Part shown: positions 44,325 to 53,780 of the stretch, piece by piece | Position numbering within the stretch: the stretch's first letter is position 1 | How the letters are laid out: each line of letters starts with the position of its first letter | Origin: Ardenticatenales bacterium | GTDB lineage: Bacteria; Chloroflexota; Anaerolineae; Ardenticatenales; Ardenticatenaceae | Assembly: GCA_020634795.1 (NCBI GenBank) | Contig: JACKAZ010000015.1 | Location: 1-59,664 of the forward strand | DNA: 59,664 nucleotides | Direction: 5' to 3' | The notes under the pieces: generated by a model | Databases searched by the model: none | The model's input: only the letters and a program-made list of their open reading frames with translations | What the model was told of the DNA's origin: nothing | Program-made: the position numbers and the translations under genes

Positions 44325-44393
44325 ATCTCACGTTAAGAACGGCTACTCACCCACCCTTCCGTCACGGTCGTGACCCATCCCCCGCCGACAGCC

Positions 44394-45392
44394 TCACAAA
44401 CATTGCGCCACGATGCGCTCGGCCTCGATCATTTCGCCGTCCATGCGATGGACACCGATGACTTGTGGCCCGTGGGGGCCAAGCTGGCGCTCCACCTCTC
44501 GCCGATACTGGCCGAAATTTAGCTCGACAACCACCACCCGCTGCGCGTGCTGCAGCGCTTGGCGAATCGCTAACTTCGGCGCGGGCCAGAGCGAGCGCAC
44601 CAAGAGCAACGAGACCGATTTCCCCGCTGCCCGCGCCGCCACCACCGCCTGATGGGCCGCGTCGCGCGTCGCCCCAAAGGCGATCACCAGCGTATCGGGG
44701 CCGTCTCCGGCGGCCGCATCCAGCAGCACATCCTCAAGCGCCTCACGATAGGGGTCCAACTTTTCGGCGATCTGTCGGCTGTAGGGGCAGCTTTCATTGC
44801 TGTGGTCGGTCGGCGTCAGCGCGAAGAGCAAGGGACGGGGGGGGTGGGGGGTGATCCGCCCCCGCTTTTCGAGCGTGGGTAGCTCGGTCATGATGATGAC
44901 TGGCATACAGAAATGTTCAGCGATTTGGAAGGCACGACGGGTCAGGTCGTAACTGCTCTGTGGCCCGTCGGGGGTCAGTACGATCATCGGGTAGCCACCG
45001 ACGCTGGCCCAACGTACGAACTGCACATCGCTCTGCACACCGCCCTGCACATTGATGATGACCATCCGCAGCTCATTGCGGAGCGCCATGTCCAAATCCT
45101 CGGCACAGAGCCGCATCCCCTCGCTGCTCATCGCCACCGCGCTCAGATCGCCCTGTAATGCCGCCCCGCTCGCCAACGCGAAAGCCGAGCGGCTCTCGCG
45201 GCTCGTCACCGCTTGGGCCTCGTTCTGCCGCAGCGCGTCGGCCAGCGCCTCGTGCATAGCGCGGGCAATGGGGGCTGGCCCCGCCGCAAAAAGGGCGCAC
45301 TCTGCCTCCACAATCGCACGGCACATCCCCTCCAAAGCCGTCCCTTCAAAGCTTTTTGCCACGTCACTTGCGGTCGGTTGCGCTCCACTCAT
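44394..45392 (-). CDS. 2-oxoacid:ferredoxin oxidoreductase alpha-subunit-like protein (KorA/PorA-like), orphan
   Basis: About 332 residues. The N-terminal half follows the pyrimidine-binding domain of KorA-type subunits (TSRESRSAFALASGAALQGD, then VQSDVQFVRWASVGGYPMI and LTPDGPQSSYDLTRRAFQ). The C-terminal half follows the transketolase C-terminal-like domain. The partner beta subunit with the ThDP/iron-sulfur site is not nearby, so catalysis is doubtful without a distant gene. The ATG at 45392 overlaps the tilS stop as ATGA and has a GGAG site, so translation is coupled. Linkage to tilS and hom gives no clear functional hint. Confidence 0.75.
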   Translation of the reverse strand: MSGAQPTASDVAKSFEGTALEGMCRAIVEAECALFAAGPAPIARAMHEALADALRQNEAQAVTSRESRSAFALASGAALQGDLSAVAMSSEGMRLCAEDLDMALRNELRMVIINVQGGVQSDVQFVRWASVGGYPMIVLTPDGPQSSYDLTRRAFQIAEHFCMPVIIMTELPTLEKRGRITPHPPRPLLFALTPTDHSNESCPYSRQIAEKLDPYREALEDVLLDAAAGDGPDTLVIAFGATRDAAHQAVVAARAAGKSVSLLLVRSLWPAPKLAIRQALQHAQRVVVVELNFGQYRREVERQLGPHGPQVIGVHRMDGEMIEAERIVAQCL

Positions 45393-46849
45393 GCTGCTCC
45401 ACTTTCTGATTGGCCCTCGATCAGAGTATGGATGCGATCCGATGATTCCACAATTAGCCGCCACAATCGTTCACTCTCGGCTCGCACATGGGCAACATGG
45501 CCGACCTGCTGCCCCACCAGCCAGAGCACCGTTTCATTTCCATCGACCAAAAGCAACACGTGCGGCCGGTCGCGGGCCGGAACTCCATGTTTTGCCAGCC
45601 ACTCGTCGATGGCAACGGACGCCCCGTCAAAGCCAAGCGGCTGCCACCGCTCCCCTGGCTGGCTGTGACGCAGCGTCAGGGGCAGCGCGGCTCGTTCGGC
45701 ATCCAGCAGGGCGATTCGGGATGGCAGATCGGCCCAGTCGGGGGGCAGCGCCTCACGCCCCACCGCCGCCAGCGACACGCGCAGCCCATCGCTGGCCATG
45801 TTGCCTGGCTGCGTGAACCGTAGCGGCTGGGCGAGCCGGGTCCCGTCGGGCGTGGGCAGCGCCCCACCCACCCAAAGCTGATTCCCCACGATCTGCAAAA
45901 AGAGGAAACCGGGCAGCGTGGCACGCTGACCCGAATGACCCTCGGCGGCCAGCGTCAATGCGACTTCCACATGCTGAAAGGAAAGGGCCGTGCCCTCCGC
46001 CGCCACGGCGTAGAAGGCGCGGCGCAACAAACGCCGCTGCACGGCGCGGGGCGCGGCCAGAAACAGCGCCCGATCAAGGCTAATTCCGTCGTCGTTCAGC
46101 CGCGCCATGCGCCGCCATTCAGCGTCCAGTTCGCCCTCTATCCACTGCTTTTCGTCGTGGAGCAAGGCGGCGCTCTGCGCCAAGCGCTGGCGCAGCGCAG
46201 GGAAGCGCGCCTCCAGCTTGGGGATCAACTCGTGGCGAAGGTAGCCTCGCTGTCGGTTGGGGTCGCTGTTGCTCTGGTCGTCGTGCCACGTTAGCCCTTC
46301 GTCGCGTAGCCAAGCGCGTAACGTCGCCCGACCCACGCCCAACAACGGCCGCAGCAACGGCGTCGCCCCGTGGGCCGACGGGCCGTAGCAGGCCATGCCG
46401 CTCAACCCGTCCAGCCCCGCGCCACGCAGCAGATTCAGCAGCAGCGTCTCAGCTTGGTCGTCTTGGGTGTGGGCGGTGGCAATCGCGGAGGCGCCGACCG
46501 CTGCCGCCACCTCTTCCAGAAAGGCATACCGCTCCGCGCGGGCCAACGCTTCCAGATTGCCCCCTTCTTCCGCCAACGTTGCGGACAGATCACGTCGCTC
46601 GCGCAAACAGGGCAGCCCCAAGTCGAGCGCAAGCTGGCCGACGAAGGCGGCCTCATCCGCGCTTTCGGGCCGCAATCCGTGGTCCAGATGGGCCACGATC
46701 AGGCGCAGCCCATGCGTCGCCTTTGTCCGCGCCAAGCCGTGCAGCAGCGCAACAGAATCCCCGCCGCCACTCACGGCCACCACCACGGTCGCCCCGACCG
46801 CCATCGTGGCGGTCACATTGTCGCACAGGGGGGTCAGCCAGCTCACCAT
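45389..46849 (-). CDS. tilS: tRNA(Ile)-lysidine synthase
   Basis: About 486 residues from the ATG at 46849. The PP-loop SGGGDSVALLHGL near residue 28 binds ATP. LDHGLRPES and ATAHTQDDQAETLLLNLLRG are the expected TilS core segments, and the C-terminal substrate-recognition domain (QPGERWQPLGFDG) is present. The enzyme adds lysine to C34 of tRNA-Ile so that it reads AUA. The longer frame to 46966 runs into the upstream gene and is not family-like. The start overlaps the homoserine dehydrogenase stop by seven bases. Confidence 0.92.
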   Translation of the reverse strand: MVSWLTPLCDNVTATMAVGATVVVAVSGGGDSVALLHGLARTKATHGLRLIVAHLDHGLRPESADEAAFVGQLALDLGLPCLRERRDLSATLAEEGGNLEALARAERYAFLEEVAAAVGASAIATAHTQDDQAETLLLNLLRGAGLDGLSGMACYGPSAHGATPLLRPLLGVGRATLRAWLRDEGLTWHDDQSNSDPNRQRGYLRHELIPKLEARFPALRQRLAQSAALLHDEKQWIEGELDAEWRRMARLNDDGISLDRALFLAAPRAVQRRLLRRAFYAVAAEGTALSFQHVEVALTLAAEGHSGQRATLPGFLFLQIVGNQLWVGGALPTPDGTRLAQPLRFTQPGNMASDGLRVSLAAVGREALPPDWADLPSRIALLDAERAALPLTLRHSQPGERWQPLGFDGASVAIDEWLAKHGVPARDRPHVLLLVDGNETVLWLVGQQVGHVAHVRAESERLWRLIVESSDRIHTLIEGQSESGAA

Positions 46850-47883
46850 GCTCGCGCCCCCTTGGCCAACAGCACAATATCGCGCAACATGGCGGCGGCG
46901 GTCGGTGTTGGATCCTCTTCGCGGATGCTGAGAAAGATATCGCCGTTGATGTCCGTTTCCAGCCACAGCCCCATCTCATGGCCCGTCAGGCGGGTCAAGG
47001 GGTGGCTGAGTGGCAACTTGCGCGGCGCAACCGTAAGGTCATACCCCTCGCCACGCCATTCTGCGCTCGCTACCAGCTTGATCACGTGGCCGTCGGCCCG
47101 TGCGGCACGCAACGTCTCGGCGCGGATGCCCTCGATACCGGCAACCGCCAAATCGCCCATGCCGGTCGGCTGCTGCAACACGCTGTTAGCGAGGATGATC
47201 AGCTTGTTGGCCGCATCCCAGCCGCTCACATCCAGCGTGGGATCGGTTTCGGCGATTCCCGCCGCCTGCGCCTCGGCGAGCGCAGTGGCATAATCGTTCC
47301 CCGCTTCCATCTCGGTCAGCAGATAGTGGGTGGTACTGTTGAGGATGCCTTCGAGCCGCCGCACGGTGGCGTGCGCCAGATCGTAGCGACCCATGTTGAT
47401 GGCGGGTAACCCCCCGCAGACGGTAGCGCTATAGGCAAGGCCCACGCCTTGTTGTCGGGCCAATGCGGTCAACTCGGCAAAAGCCAAGACCAGCGGCGCT
47501 TTGTTCGCCGTCACAACCGCGTGGCCGCCACGCAGGGCACGCCGCATCGCGCTGAGTCCGACACCGCCATCTACAAGGTCAACGGGCGTCGCCTCGATAA
47601 GGATCAGCGGCGTGGCGGCGCGGCTCAGCAGCCTCATGGCATCCCCACTTGCCTCGCCCTGCGGATGGCGTGCCACGCTGCCATGCCGCTGCTTGATGTG
47701 GCGCAGTTCGGTTAGCGCAAGGCCACGCTCATCCCAGCAGCCCCCTTGTGAATCCACGGCCCCTACCACGCGCAGTTCGAGCTGGTGGCGCTGTTGGAGC
47801 AATGAGGCTTGACGTTCGAGCAAGGTGAGCAGCGTGGCATTTACGTTGCCCATACCGTGGAGCAGTAGGTTGATTTGATGCAT
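46843..47883 (-). CDS. hom: homoserine dehydrogenase
   Basis: A 346-residue NAD(P)-dependent enzyme that reduces aspartate semialdehyde to homoserine, feeding threonine and methionine synthesis. The N-terminal Rossmann segment is LLLHGMGNVNATLL. The catalytic domain has VTANKAPL, ILNSTTHYLL, ETDPTLDVSGWDAANKL with the Asp-Lys pair used in hydride transfer. No C-terminal ACT domain, so feedback control by that route is absent. It is the first gene of a tightly overlapped set with tilS and the KorA-like gene. Confidence 0.88.
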   Translation of the reverse strand: MHQINLLLHGMGNVNATLLTLLERQASLLQQRHQLELRVVGAVDSQGGCWDERGLALTELRHIKQRHGSVARHPQGEASGDAMRLLSRAATPLILIEATPVDLVDGGVGLSAMRRALRGGHAVVTANKAPLVLAFAELTALARQQGVGLAYSATVCGGLPAINMGRYDLAHATVRRLEGILNSTTHYLLTEMEAGNDYATALAEAQAAGIAETDPTLDVSGWDAANKLIILANSVLQQPTGMGDLAVAGIEGIRAETLRAARADGHVIKLVASAEWRGEGYDLTVAPRKLPLSHPLTRLTGHEMGLWLETDINGDIFLSIREEDPTPTAAAMLRDIVLLAKGARAW

Positions 47884-48327
47884 GTCTCTGTGGGTTGGTT
47901 TGCTAAGTTTGATAGAGAGGCGCCACTGGGACGCCTAAGATATGCGTGAGCAGCCGAGCTTGTCGCAGCCAGTGCGGGCGTGCGGGCGTATTGGCGTGCT
48001 GGGCTGACGGGACGAGGTTCATGAGACTGCAGCGTACTGTCAGAACTAACCATCAAGGAGAACGTGAAGACGATTCTCAACCTTCTGCCCCTTCACCATT
48101 CGCCATTCGACGGTCTGCGTTCTGCGTTATTCGTGTTGCGTTCGCAGAGCCTTCTGACGCTCTCCCAACCTCATCAGCCACCCCCTTCAAACGCGGTCGA
48201 CCCTCTTCGACGTTCTGGTTGGCGGGGCCGAACAGGTCGCAATTGTAGGAACGGGGCGCGAAGCGGCAATTTGCGGCCACAAAAAAGAGACCTCCGCGGT
48301 GGGAGGTCTCTCTGGTTGGTTGCTCAA
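47884..48327. other. spacer between lipoprotein terminator and hom
   Basis: No convincing gene. It holds the hom promoter region (not resolved by me) and the terminator of the lipoprotein gene at 48281-48311. Confidence 0.6.
48281..48311 (-). terminator. Rho-independent terminator of the lipoprotein gene
   Basis: A perfect 10-bp stem (AGAGACCTCC with GGAGGTCTCT) with a 6-base loop is followed on the minus strand by six T. It ends just after the stop at 48328. Confidence 0.9.
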
Positions 48328-49575
48328 TTAATCCTTCGTGAGCATTACATCGACATCGCTACCACTCTCGGTCAGGAAGGCGCTGATCGTATCGCTGCCC
48401 TCCTCGAAGATCAGCAGGCCCACATCGACGAGGCTATCGCCCTCGTTCATCGTGTAACCGTTCGCTTCGAGTTGGCCCTTAACGTAGTCGGTCGCGCCCG
48501 CCATGTCGGTGTCGGGGAGCGTGAAGTTGACAATGCTACCAAAAACATCGGGCGTCACGCCAGCGGGCAGGTCGGTTAGCTCAAAGCCGAGCGCTTCGGC
48601 CATGTCGCCACCCATCGAACCCAGATCGTCACCCAAGTCGTCCAGACCCTCGATCGAGGCAAGGTTATCAGGGGCTTCGATCGTGATATCTTCGTTGAAG
48701 TCGTAGTAATCCATCTCAAGCGAGATTGAGCCTTCCAGCTCGGGCGCATCCTCGTTTAGTCCCGTTCCGGAGCCTTCAAAGATCAGCCGAACGATGAAAC
48801 CTTCTTCTTTGTCGATCCAGAGGTCAATCTGTCCTTCTTCCAACTGGGACATCTCGGAATCGTCAGAGTTCTCGGCGGCGATGGCGGCCATCACATCTTT
48901 ATCACCTCGGTAGTGAACCGTATCGCGACCACTGATCTTTTCGTCGCCGACCACTTCCAACTTGTTCAGATCATCGCCCATCTCGTCGGCATCCAAGCCC
49001 GCCGTCAGTTCGCTCACATCGGGCGCGTCGTCGGGGGTCGTTTCAAACCATTGGCCTGCCAAGCCGGAATAGGCCTTGCCCTCAATCACGATGAACCCCG
49101 CCGTGCCCATCGGGCCAAGATCGATTTCGATGTGCTGGGCTTCCGGATCTTTGACCACTTCGAGCTTCATCACGATCCCATCGGCCATCATAGCCATCAT
49201 CTCATCATCTTCGAACGCTTCCCCGCCCATTTTGATGTTGATGTCCGCTCGATAGCTGTTGATCTCATCGACCTCGTCGATCGACCGCGCTTGGCCGGTG
49301 GTAAACGCATCGGCGCTCCCCAGCGCGTCGGTCATGGCCTCGTCACCGTCCGACTCATCGGCTGTACTGCTATCTTCCGCGGCTGCGTCGTCGGCAGTGG
49401 AATCATCGCTGCTCTCCGTCGTTGCTTTCGGTGCCCGGGTCGTTGCCGCTTGGTCACCGTCACCCGCGCCCTCGTTCGAGTCCGTTGCAGGGGTGTTGCT
49501 GCCCCCACAAGCGGCCAGCAAGAGCATCGCCACCATCATCAAAACGAGCAGCGTTCCACGTTTCGTCATCGACAT
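48328..49575 (-). CDS. lipoprotein with LppX/LolA-like domain and extra C-terminal domain
   Basis: A 415-residue lipoprotein: signal peptide with lipobox LLLAAC, an Asp/Ser/Thr/Glu-rich tether to about 95, a beta-rich domain at about 100-310 paralogous to the protein at 12205, and a further domain of about 90 residues with GATDYVKGQLEANGYTMNE. The shared motifs (INSYRADINIKM, HYRGDKD, LWIDKEEGFIVR, FEGSGTG, EMDYYDFNEDITIEAP) run in the same order. A lipid- or glycolipid-carrier role is inferred from the LolA/LppX-like look. The ATG follows GGAGGAACT. Confidence 0.8.
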   Translation of the reverse strand: MSMTKRGTLLVLMMVAMLLLAACGGSNTPATDSNEGAGDGDQAATTRAPKATTESSDDSTADDAAAEDSSTADESDGDEAMTDALGSADAFTTGQARSIDEVDEINSYRADINIKMGGEAFEDDEMMAMMADGIVMKLEVVKDPEAQHIEIDLGPMGTAGFIVIEGKAYSGLAGQWFETTPDDAPDVSELTAGLDADEMGDDLNKLEVVGDEKISGRDTVHYRGDKDVMAAIAAENSDDSEMSQLEEGQIDLWIDKEEGFIVRLIFEGSGTGLNEDAPELEGSISLEMDYYDFNEDITIEAPDNLASIEGLDDLGDDLGSMGGDMAEALGFELTDLPAGVTPDVFGSIVNFTLPDTDMAGATDYVKGQLEANGYTMNEGDSLVDVGLLIFEEGSDTISAFLTESGSDVDVMLTKD

Positions 49576-49694
49576 AGTTCCTCCGTAGGATTTCTTCTTA
49601 CGACTTGGGATGGTTTCTTGGTCACCCGATCAGGGCACGGTCGCTCTTTAGTACGAAGTGACCAAGTGAATTGTTCCATAACGGGCCATTCTGC

Positions 49695-52262
49695 TTACTC
49701 ATCGTTGCTCATGAAGAGCGCTTCGATCTCCTCAAGGGAGGCATCCTCCTCCGCCTCGTCCATCGCCACCTCATCCTCCAACAGGGGGCTGCGCACCGCC
49801 GCGCCCGCTTCAGATTGGAAGGTGAACTCCGTCTCCTGCTCGTTGGTATCGACGTGGATCACATCGCCGGGCTGGAAGTCGCCAACCAGCAACCCTTCCG
49901 AGATGCGGTCAACGATCATCTGCTGAATCGCGCGGCGCAAGGGTCGCGCCCCAAAGTTGGGGTCGTACCCGCGCTCGACCAAGAGCAGCTTCGCACCATC
50001 CGACAGCGCGATATCCAATTCCCGCTCGCCCAAAATGGTGCGGAAGTTCTGCACCATGATATCGACCACATCGGTGATCTCATCACGGGTGAGGGAGCGG
50101 AAGACGATAACACTGTCCAAGCGGTTGAGGAATTCGGGACGGAAGCGCCGTTTCAGCTCATCCATCACCTTTTCCTTCATCGCGTCATAGTCGCTCTCCG
50201 CGGCTTGACTCGGCTCGCTCCGTCGGAAACCCAACGTGGCTTGGCGCTGCAACAGCTCGGCCCCCACGTTGGAGGTCAGCAGGATGATGACGTTACGGAA
50301 ATCGACGCGACGCCCCTTGGCATCGGCCAGGTTCCCATCCTCCATGATCTGCAACAACATATTAAACGCTTCGGGGTGCGCTTTTTCGATCTCGTCCAGC
50401 AGCACCACGGAATAGGGTCGCCGCCGCACCGCTTCGGTCAACTGGCCGCCCTCTTCGTAGCCCACGTAGCCCGGCGGCGAGCCGACCAAGCGGCTAACGT
50501 TGTGCCGTTCCATGAACTCGCTCATATCGAGCTTGATGAGCGCCTCTTGGGAACCGAACATGAACTCGGCCAGCGACTTCGCCAGTTCCGTCTTGCCGAC
50601 GCCTGTGGGGCCAAGGAACATGAAGGAGCCAATCGGGCGGCGCGGATCTTTGAGGCCCGCACGGGCGCGGCGCACGGCCTTGGAAATCGCTTCGATCGCC
50701 TCATGTTGGCCGACGATGCGCTGATGGAGTTCGTCTTCCATATTCATCAGCCTCTTCGTCTCTTCCTCGTTGATATGCGTCATTGGAATACCGGTCCACA
50801 TCGCCACCACTTCGGCGATATCTTCCTTGGTAACGGTCGGCCCACTGTCGCCCGTCTCTTCGTTGCGCAGACTCTCGATTTGCGCTTGGAGCGCCAGCTC
50901 ACGATCGCGCAGGTCGGCGGCCTCTTGGTAGCGACGCTCTTGGAAGGCGGACTCCTTCTCCCGGCGCACCGCGCCCAACTCTTCAATCGTCACGCGCAAG
51001 GGGTTGATGCGCGGCACCCGATACATCCGTACACGGCTGGAAGCCTCGTCGATCAGGTCAATCGCCTTGTCGGGCAGATGACGATCCGGCACATAGCGTG
51101 CCGACAGGTGCGCAGCAGCCTTGATGGCATCGTCCTCAATTTCGAGGTTGTGGTGGGCTTCGTAGCGATCTTTGATGCCACGCAGAATATCAATGGTCTC
51201 TTCGATGGTCGGTTCTGGCACTTGGATCGGCTGAAAACGCCGTTCCAGGGCGGCGTCCGATTCGACATGTTTGCGGTACTCGTCCAGCGTGGTCGCACCG
51301 ATCACCTGCAGCTCACCCCGCGCAAGGGCGGGCTTGAGGATGTTGGCCGCATCGACGGCAGAACCCGCCGCGCCAGCCCCCACCAACATGTGGACTTCAT
51401 CGATGAAGACAATGGCTTCGTTACTCTTCAGCTCCTCCACCACGCGCTTCAACCGCTCTTCGAACTGGCCGCGGTAGATCGTGCCCGCCACAAGTGAGCC
51501 GACATCCAGCATCCACAGCTTTTTGTCGCGCAGATTTTCCGGCACCTCGCCGTTGACGATCTGCTGCGCCAGCCCTTCGACGATGGCCGTTTTGCCGACG
51601 CCCGGTTCACCGATGAGCGCGGGGTTGTTCTTGGTGCGGCGGGAGAGGATCTGCACCATCCGTTCGATTTCGGTCCGCCGCCCGATCACGGGGTCGAGCT
51701 TGCCCTGGCGCGCCTCTTCGGTCAGATCCAAGCCGAGCTGATCCATCAACGGACTTTTCTGCTCTTTTTTGCTGCTGGAGGCTTTGCCCGCCGGAGAGGG
51801 GGTCGCTTGCTTCGGCTCTTGTTTCAAAATATCTGTCGCCCGCCGCCGAATCGTATCGGGGCTGACGCCGAGATTGGCCAGCACTTCCGCCGCGATGCCG
51901 TTGCCTTCCCGGACCAAGCCCAAAAGCAGATGTTCGGTGCCAATGTAGCTGTGGCCGAGCCGACGCGCCTCGTCGACCGCCAGTTCGATCACACGACGGG
52001 TGCGCGGGGTGAGCGTAGGCTGGTCGGAGGCGGGGCGTTTGCCGCGTCCCACCAGCTCTTCAACGGAGCGGCGGACATCGTCGATGTTAATATCTAGGTC
52101 GTTCAGAACGCGTGCCGCCACCCCTTCGCCCTCGCGGGCGAGTCCGAGCAACAGGTGTTCGCTGCCGATGTAGCTGTGGTTGAGCGCCTTGGCTTCATCC
52201 CGGGCCAACGACAGCACGCGCCTTGCCTTCTTGGTGAAGCGGTCAAATTTGTTGCTACTCAT
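49695..52262 (-). CDS. clpC: ATP-dependent Clp protease ATPase subunit ClpC
   Basis: An 855-residue HSP100 unfoldase that feeds proteins to ClpP. The order is two Clp N-terminal repeats (1-150: HSYIGSEHLLLGL and HSYIGTEHLLLGL), AAA+ module 1 with Walker A GEPGVGKTA near 217, a UVR-type coiled middle region near 430-465, and AAA+ module 2 with GPTGVGKTE near 550. A C-terminal D2 region with Asp/Glu-rich tail (EEDASLEEIEALFMSNDE) follows. The P-loop, Walker B (FIDEVHMLVG, LLDEIEKAHP) and LIKLDMSEF are intact. A promoter and terminator-like hairpin lie between it and the S1-protein gene. Confidence 0.95.
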   Translation of the reverse strand: MSSNKFDRFTKKARRVLSLARDEAKALNHSYIGSEHLLLGLAREGEGVAARVLNDLDINIDDVRRSVEELVGRGKRPASDQPTLTPRTRRVIELAVDEARRLGHSYIGTEHLLLGLVREGNGIAAEVLANLGVSPDTIRRRATDILKQEPKQATPSPAGKASSSKKEQKSPLMDQLGLDLTEEARQGKLDPVIGRRTEIERMVQILSRRTKNNPALIGEPGVGKTAIVEGLAQQIVNGEVPENLRDKKLWMLDVGSLVAGTIYRGQFEERLKRVVEELKSNEAIVFIDEVHMLVGAGAAGSAVDAANILKPALARGELQVIGATTLDEYRKHVESDAALERRFQPIQVPEPTIEETIDILRGIKDRYEAHHNLEIEDDAIKAAAHLSARYVPDRHLPDKAIDLIDEASSRVRMYRVPRINPLRVTIEELGAVRREKESAFQERRYQEAADLRDRELALQAQIESLRNEETGDSGPTVTKEDIAEVVAMWTGIPMTHINEEETKRLMNMEDELHQRIVGQHEAIEAISKAVRRARAGLKDPRRPIGSFMFLGPTGVGKTELAKSLAEFMFGSQEALIKLDMSEFMERHNVSRLVGSPPGYVGYEEGGQLTEAVRRRPYSVVLLDEIEKAHPEAFNMLLQIMEDGNLADAKGRRVDFRNVIILLTSNVGAELLQRQATLGFRRSEPSQAAESDYDAMKEKVMDELKRRFRPEFLNRLDSVIVFRSLTRDEITDVVDIMVQNFRTILGERELDIALSDGAKLLLVERGYDPNFGARPLRRAIQQMIVDRISEGLLVGDFQPGDVIHVDTNEQETEFTFQSEAGAAVRSPLLEDEVAMDEAEEDASLEEIEALFMSNDE

Positions 52263-52368
52263 GACATCTTTCCCCTATCTCCTCTAAGAGCCACCATGGT
52301 GACCGTCGATCCCAACATCCCTGTACTACGTGCGCGCGACCGCAACGTTGCGATGGGGCAAAAGACAA

Positions 52369-52398
52369 AACGGGGTAGGACTGGTATCCTACCCCGTT
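52369..52398 (-). terminator. strong hairpin terminator between the S1-protein gene and clpC
   Basis: A perfect 12-bp stem (AACGGGGTAGGA with TCCTACCCCGTT, 6-base loop) followed on the minus strand by TTGTCTTTT. It lies 93 bases after the S1-protein stop but also 57 bases after a good promoter. Confidence 0.85.
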
Positions 52399-52457
52399 GC
52401 ATTGACACTGGCCCTCTATCACAGTGACGACCGATGTGGGGTACGCAGTCGTGATAG
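52369..52457 (-). ncRNA. candidate small RNA or clpC leader with attenuator
   Basis: A promoter (TTCCAC at 52485-52490, 17 bases, TATAAT at 52462-52467) predicts a minus-strand start near 52455. The predicted RNA opens with CTATCAC, which can pair with GTGATAG (52414-52420), and ends in the strong terminator at 52369-52398, giving about 88 nt. It could be a free small RNA or, with readthrough, a regulated clpC leader. Confidence 0.45.
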
Positions 52458-52461
52458 AGAA

Positions 52462-52490
52462 ATTATAGTATTCGTGGCGACAAAGTGGAA
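52462..52490 (-). promoter_or_regulatory. sigma-70-type promoter upstream of clpC
   Basis: A perfect TATAAT (52462-52467) lies 17 bases from TTCCAC (52485-52490), just past the S1-protein stop. Confidence 0.6.
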
Positions 52491-53780
52491 TTAAAACGAC
52501 TCCGCTTCGCGCTCGCCCTCGTCCTCAGCCTCGAAATCGCTCGGCAGCGCGTCGTCCTGCGACGCCTCTATCTCGTCGAAATCGGCGCTGTTCGTCGCCC
52601 CTTCCCCGTCGTCGTCCTCGTCGAACGCCGCTTCTGGCGCGGCCATTTCGTCGTCCTGCGACGTTTCAAGGTGGCGCAACGTTAGCCCCAACCGTTGACG
52701 CTCCGGCTCCATCCGCAAGATGCGTGCCATCACCTCTTCGCCACTGCTCACCACTTCGCGCGGGTGCGCGATATGGGCGCTGGACAGCTCGGAAATGTGG
52801 ATCAACCCCTCGATCGGATGGCTCTTCACACGGGCGAAGGCACCGAAATCGGCCAAGTTGGTGATCGTGACCGCCACGTCGTCGCCTTCCTTATAAGCGC
52901 TCATGAAGGCATCCCACGGCTCGGGTTGAAGCTTCTTCAGACTTAGGCCGATACGGCGGCGATCCAAATCGACGTTGAGCACATAGACATCGACCTCGTC
53001 GCCGACCTGCACCACTTCGCTCGGGTGGTTGATTCGCCCCCACGACAGCTCAGAGATGTGAACGAGGCCATCGGCCCCACCCAGATCGACAAAGGCCCCG
53101 AACGGCGCCAAGCTGGAAACGACGCCCGACAACGTTTGCCCTTCTTCTATCTCGTCCAACAGTTGAGCCTTCAGGGCTTTGCGCCGCTCTTGTTCGGCGG
53201 CCCGCTCACTCAAGATCAGCCGATTCTGGCGGCGATCCACCTCCAGCACCTTGAAGTTGAGCGTTTCGCCGATGAGCGACGCCAACCGATCTTGATGGGT
53301 TTGTCCCGGTGCGGCTTGTCCGCGCACGCTAAAGACCTGCGACGAAGGGACGAAGCCGCGCAATTGGCCGATATGTACGATCAACCCGCCCTTGTTGGAG
53401 CCAGTGACCTCAGCCTCGAAAATGTTGTCGTCGGCGAGATTCGCCTCGACCTCTTCCCAATCCTGCTCCATCTTCGCGCGGGAGATGGAAAGCTGAGGAT
53501 TGCCATGCTCGTTCTCGACACGAACCACGTAAACGCGGATGACCGCCCCTTCCACCAGCGCTTCACGTTGCGCCTCCGTCAGTTCGTTCAGTTCGCGCCC
53601 GTCAACGACGCCCTCTGCCTTGGCCCCCACATCGACGAGAATTTCGTCCTCGCCCACGTGCATGACGGTGCCATCCGTGATCTGCCCGGAGTAGAGCTGT
53701 TCGCGCTCCTCGTCGTGCGCGTCCAACCACTCCAACATAAACATCTGCGCGTCGTTGTAATTTTCTTGTTGATCGACCAT
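52491..53780 (-). CDS. rpsA: S1 RNA-binding-domain protein, ribosomal protein S1-like
   Basis: A 429-residue protein with four S1 OB-fold repeats (about 30-100, 117-190, 205-275 and 290-362). Typical strands are G.V......GAFVDLGG.DGLVHISELS and the later FGAFARVKSHPIEGLIHISE. The C-terminal 65 residues are very acidic and probably disordered. Four-domain S1 proteins of this kind serve in mRNA loading on the 30S subunit in many non-proteobacteria; general RNA-binding roles are also possible. Start is ATG at 53780; an AAGGAATG-like site lies near it. Confidence 0.88.
   Translation of the reverse strand: MVDQQENYNDAQMFMLEWLDAHDEEREQLYSGQITDGTVMHVGEDEILVDVGAKAEGVVDGRELNELTEAQREALVEGAVIRVYVVRVENEHGNPQLSISRAKMEQDWEEVEANLADDNIFEAEVTGSNKGGLIVHIGQLRGFVPSSQVFSVRGQAAPGQTHQDRLASLIGETLNFKVLEVDRRQNRLILSERAAEQERRKALKAQLLDEIEEGQTLSGVVSSLAPFGAFVDLGGADGLVHISELSWGRINHPSEVVQVGDEVDVYVLNVDLDRRRIGLSLKKLQPEPWDAFMSAYKEGDDVAVTITNLADFGAFARVKSHPIEGLIHISELSSAHIAHPREVVSSGEEVMARILRMEPERQRLGLTLRHLETSQDDEMAAPEAAFDEDDDGEGATNSADFDEIEASQDDALPSDFEAEDEGEREAESF

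Noticed and set aside
49671..51497. 608-codon plus-strand frame opposite clpC
   Set aside because: Shadow of clpC; composition is low in Lys and shows no domain.
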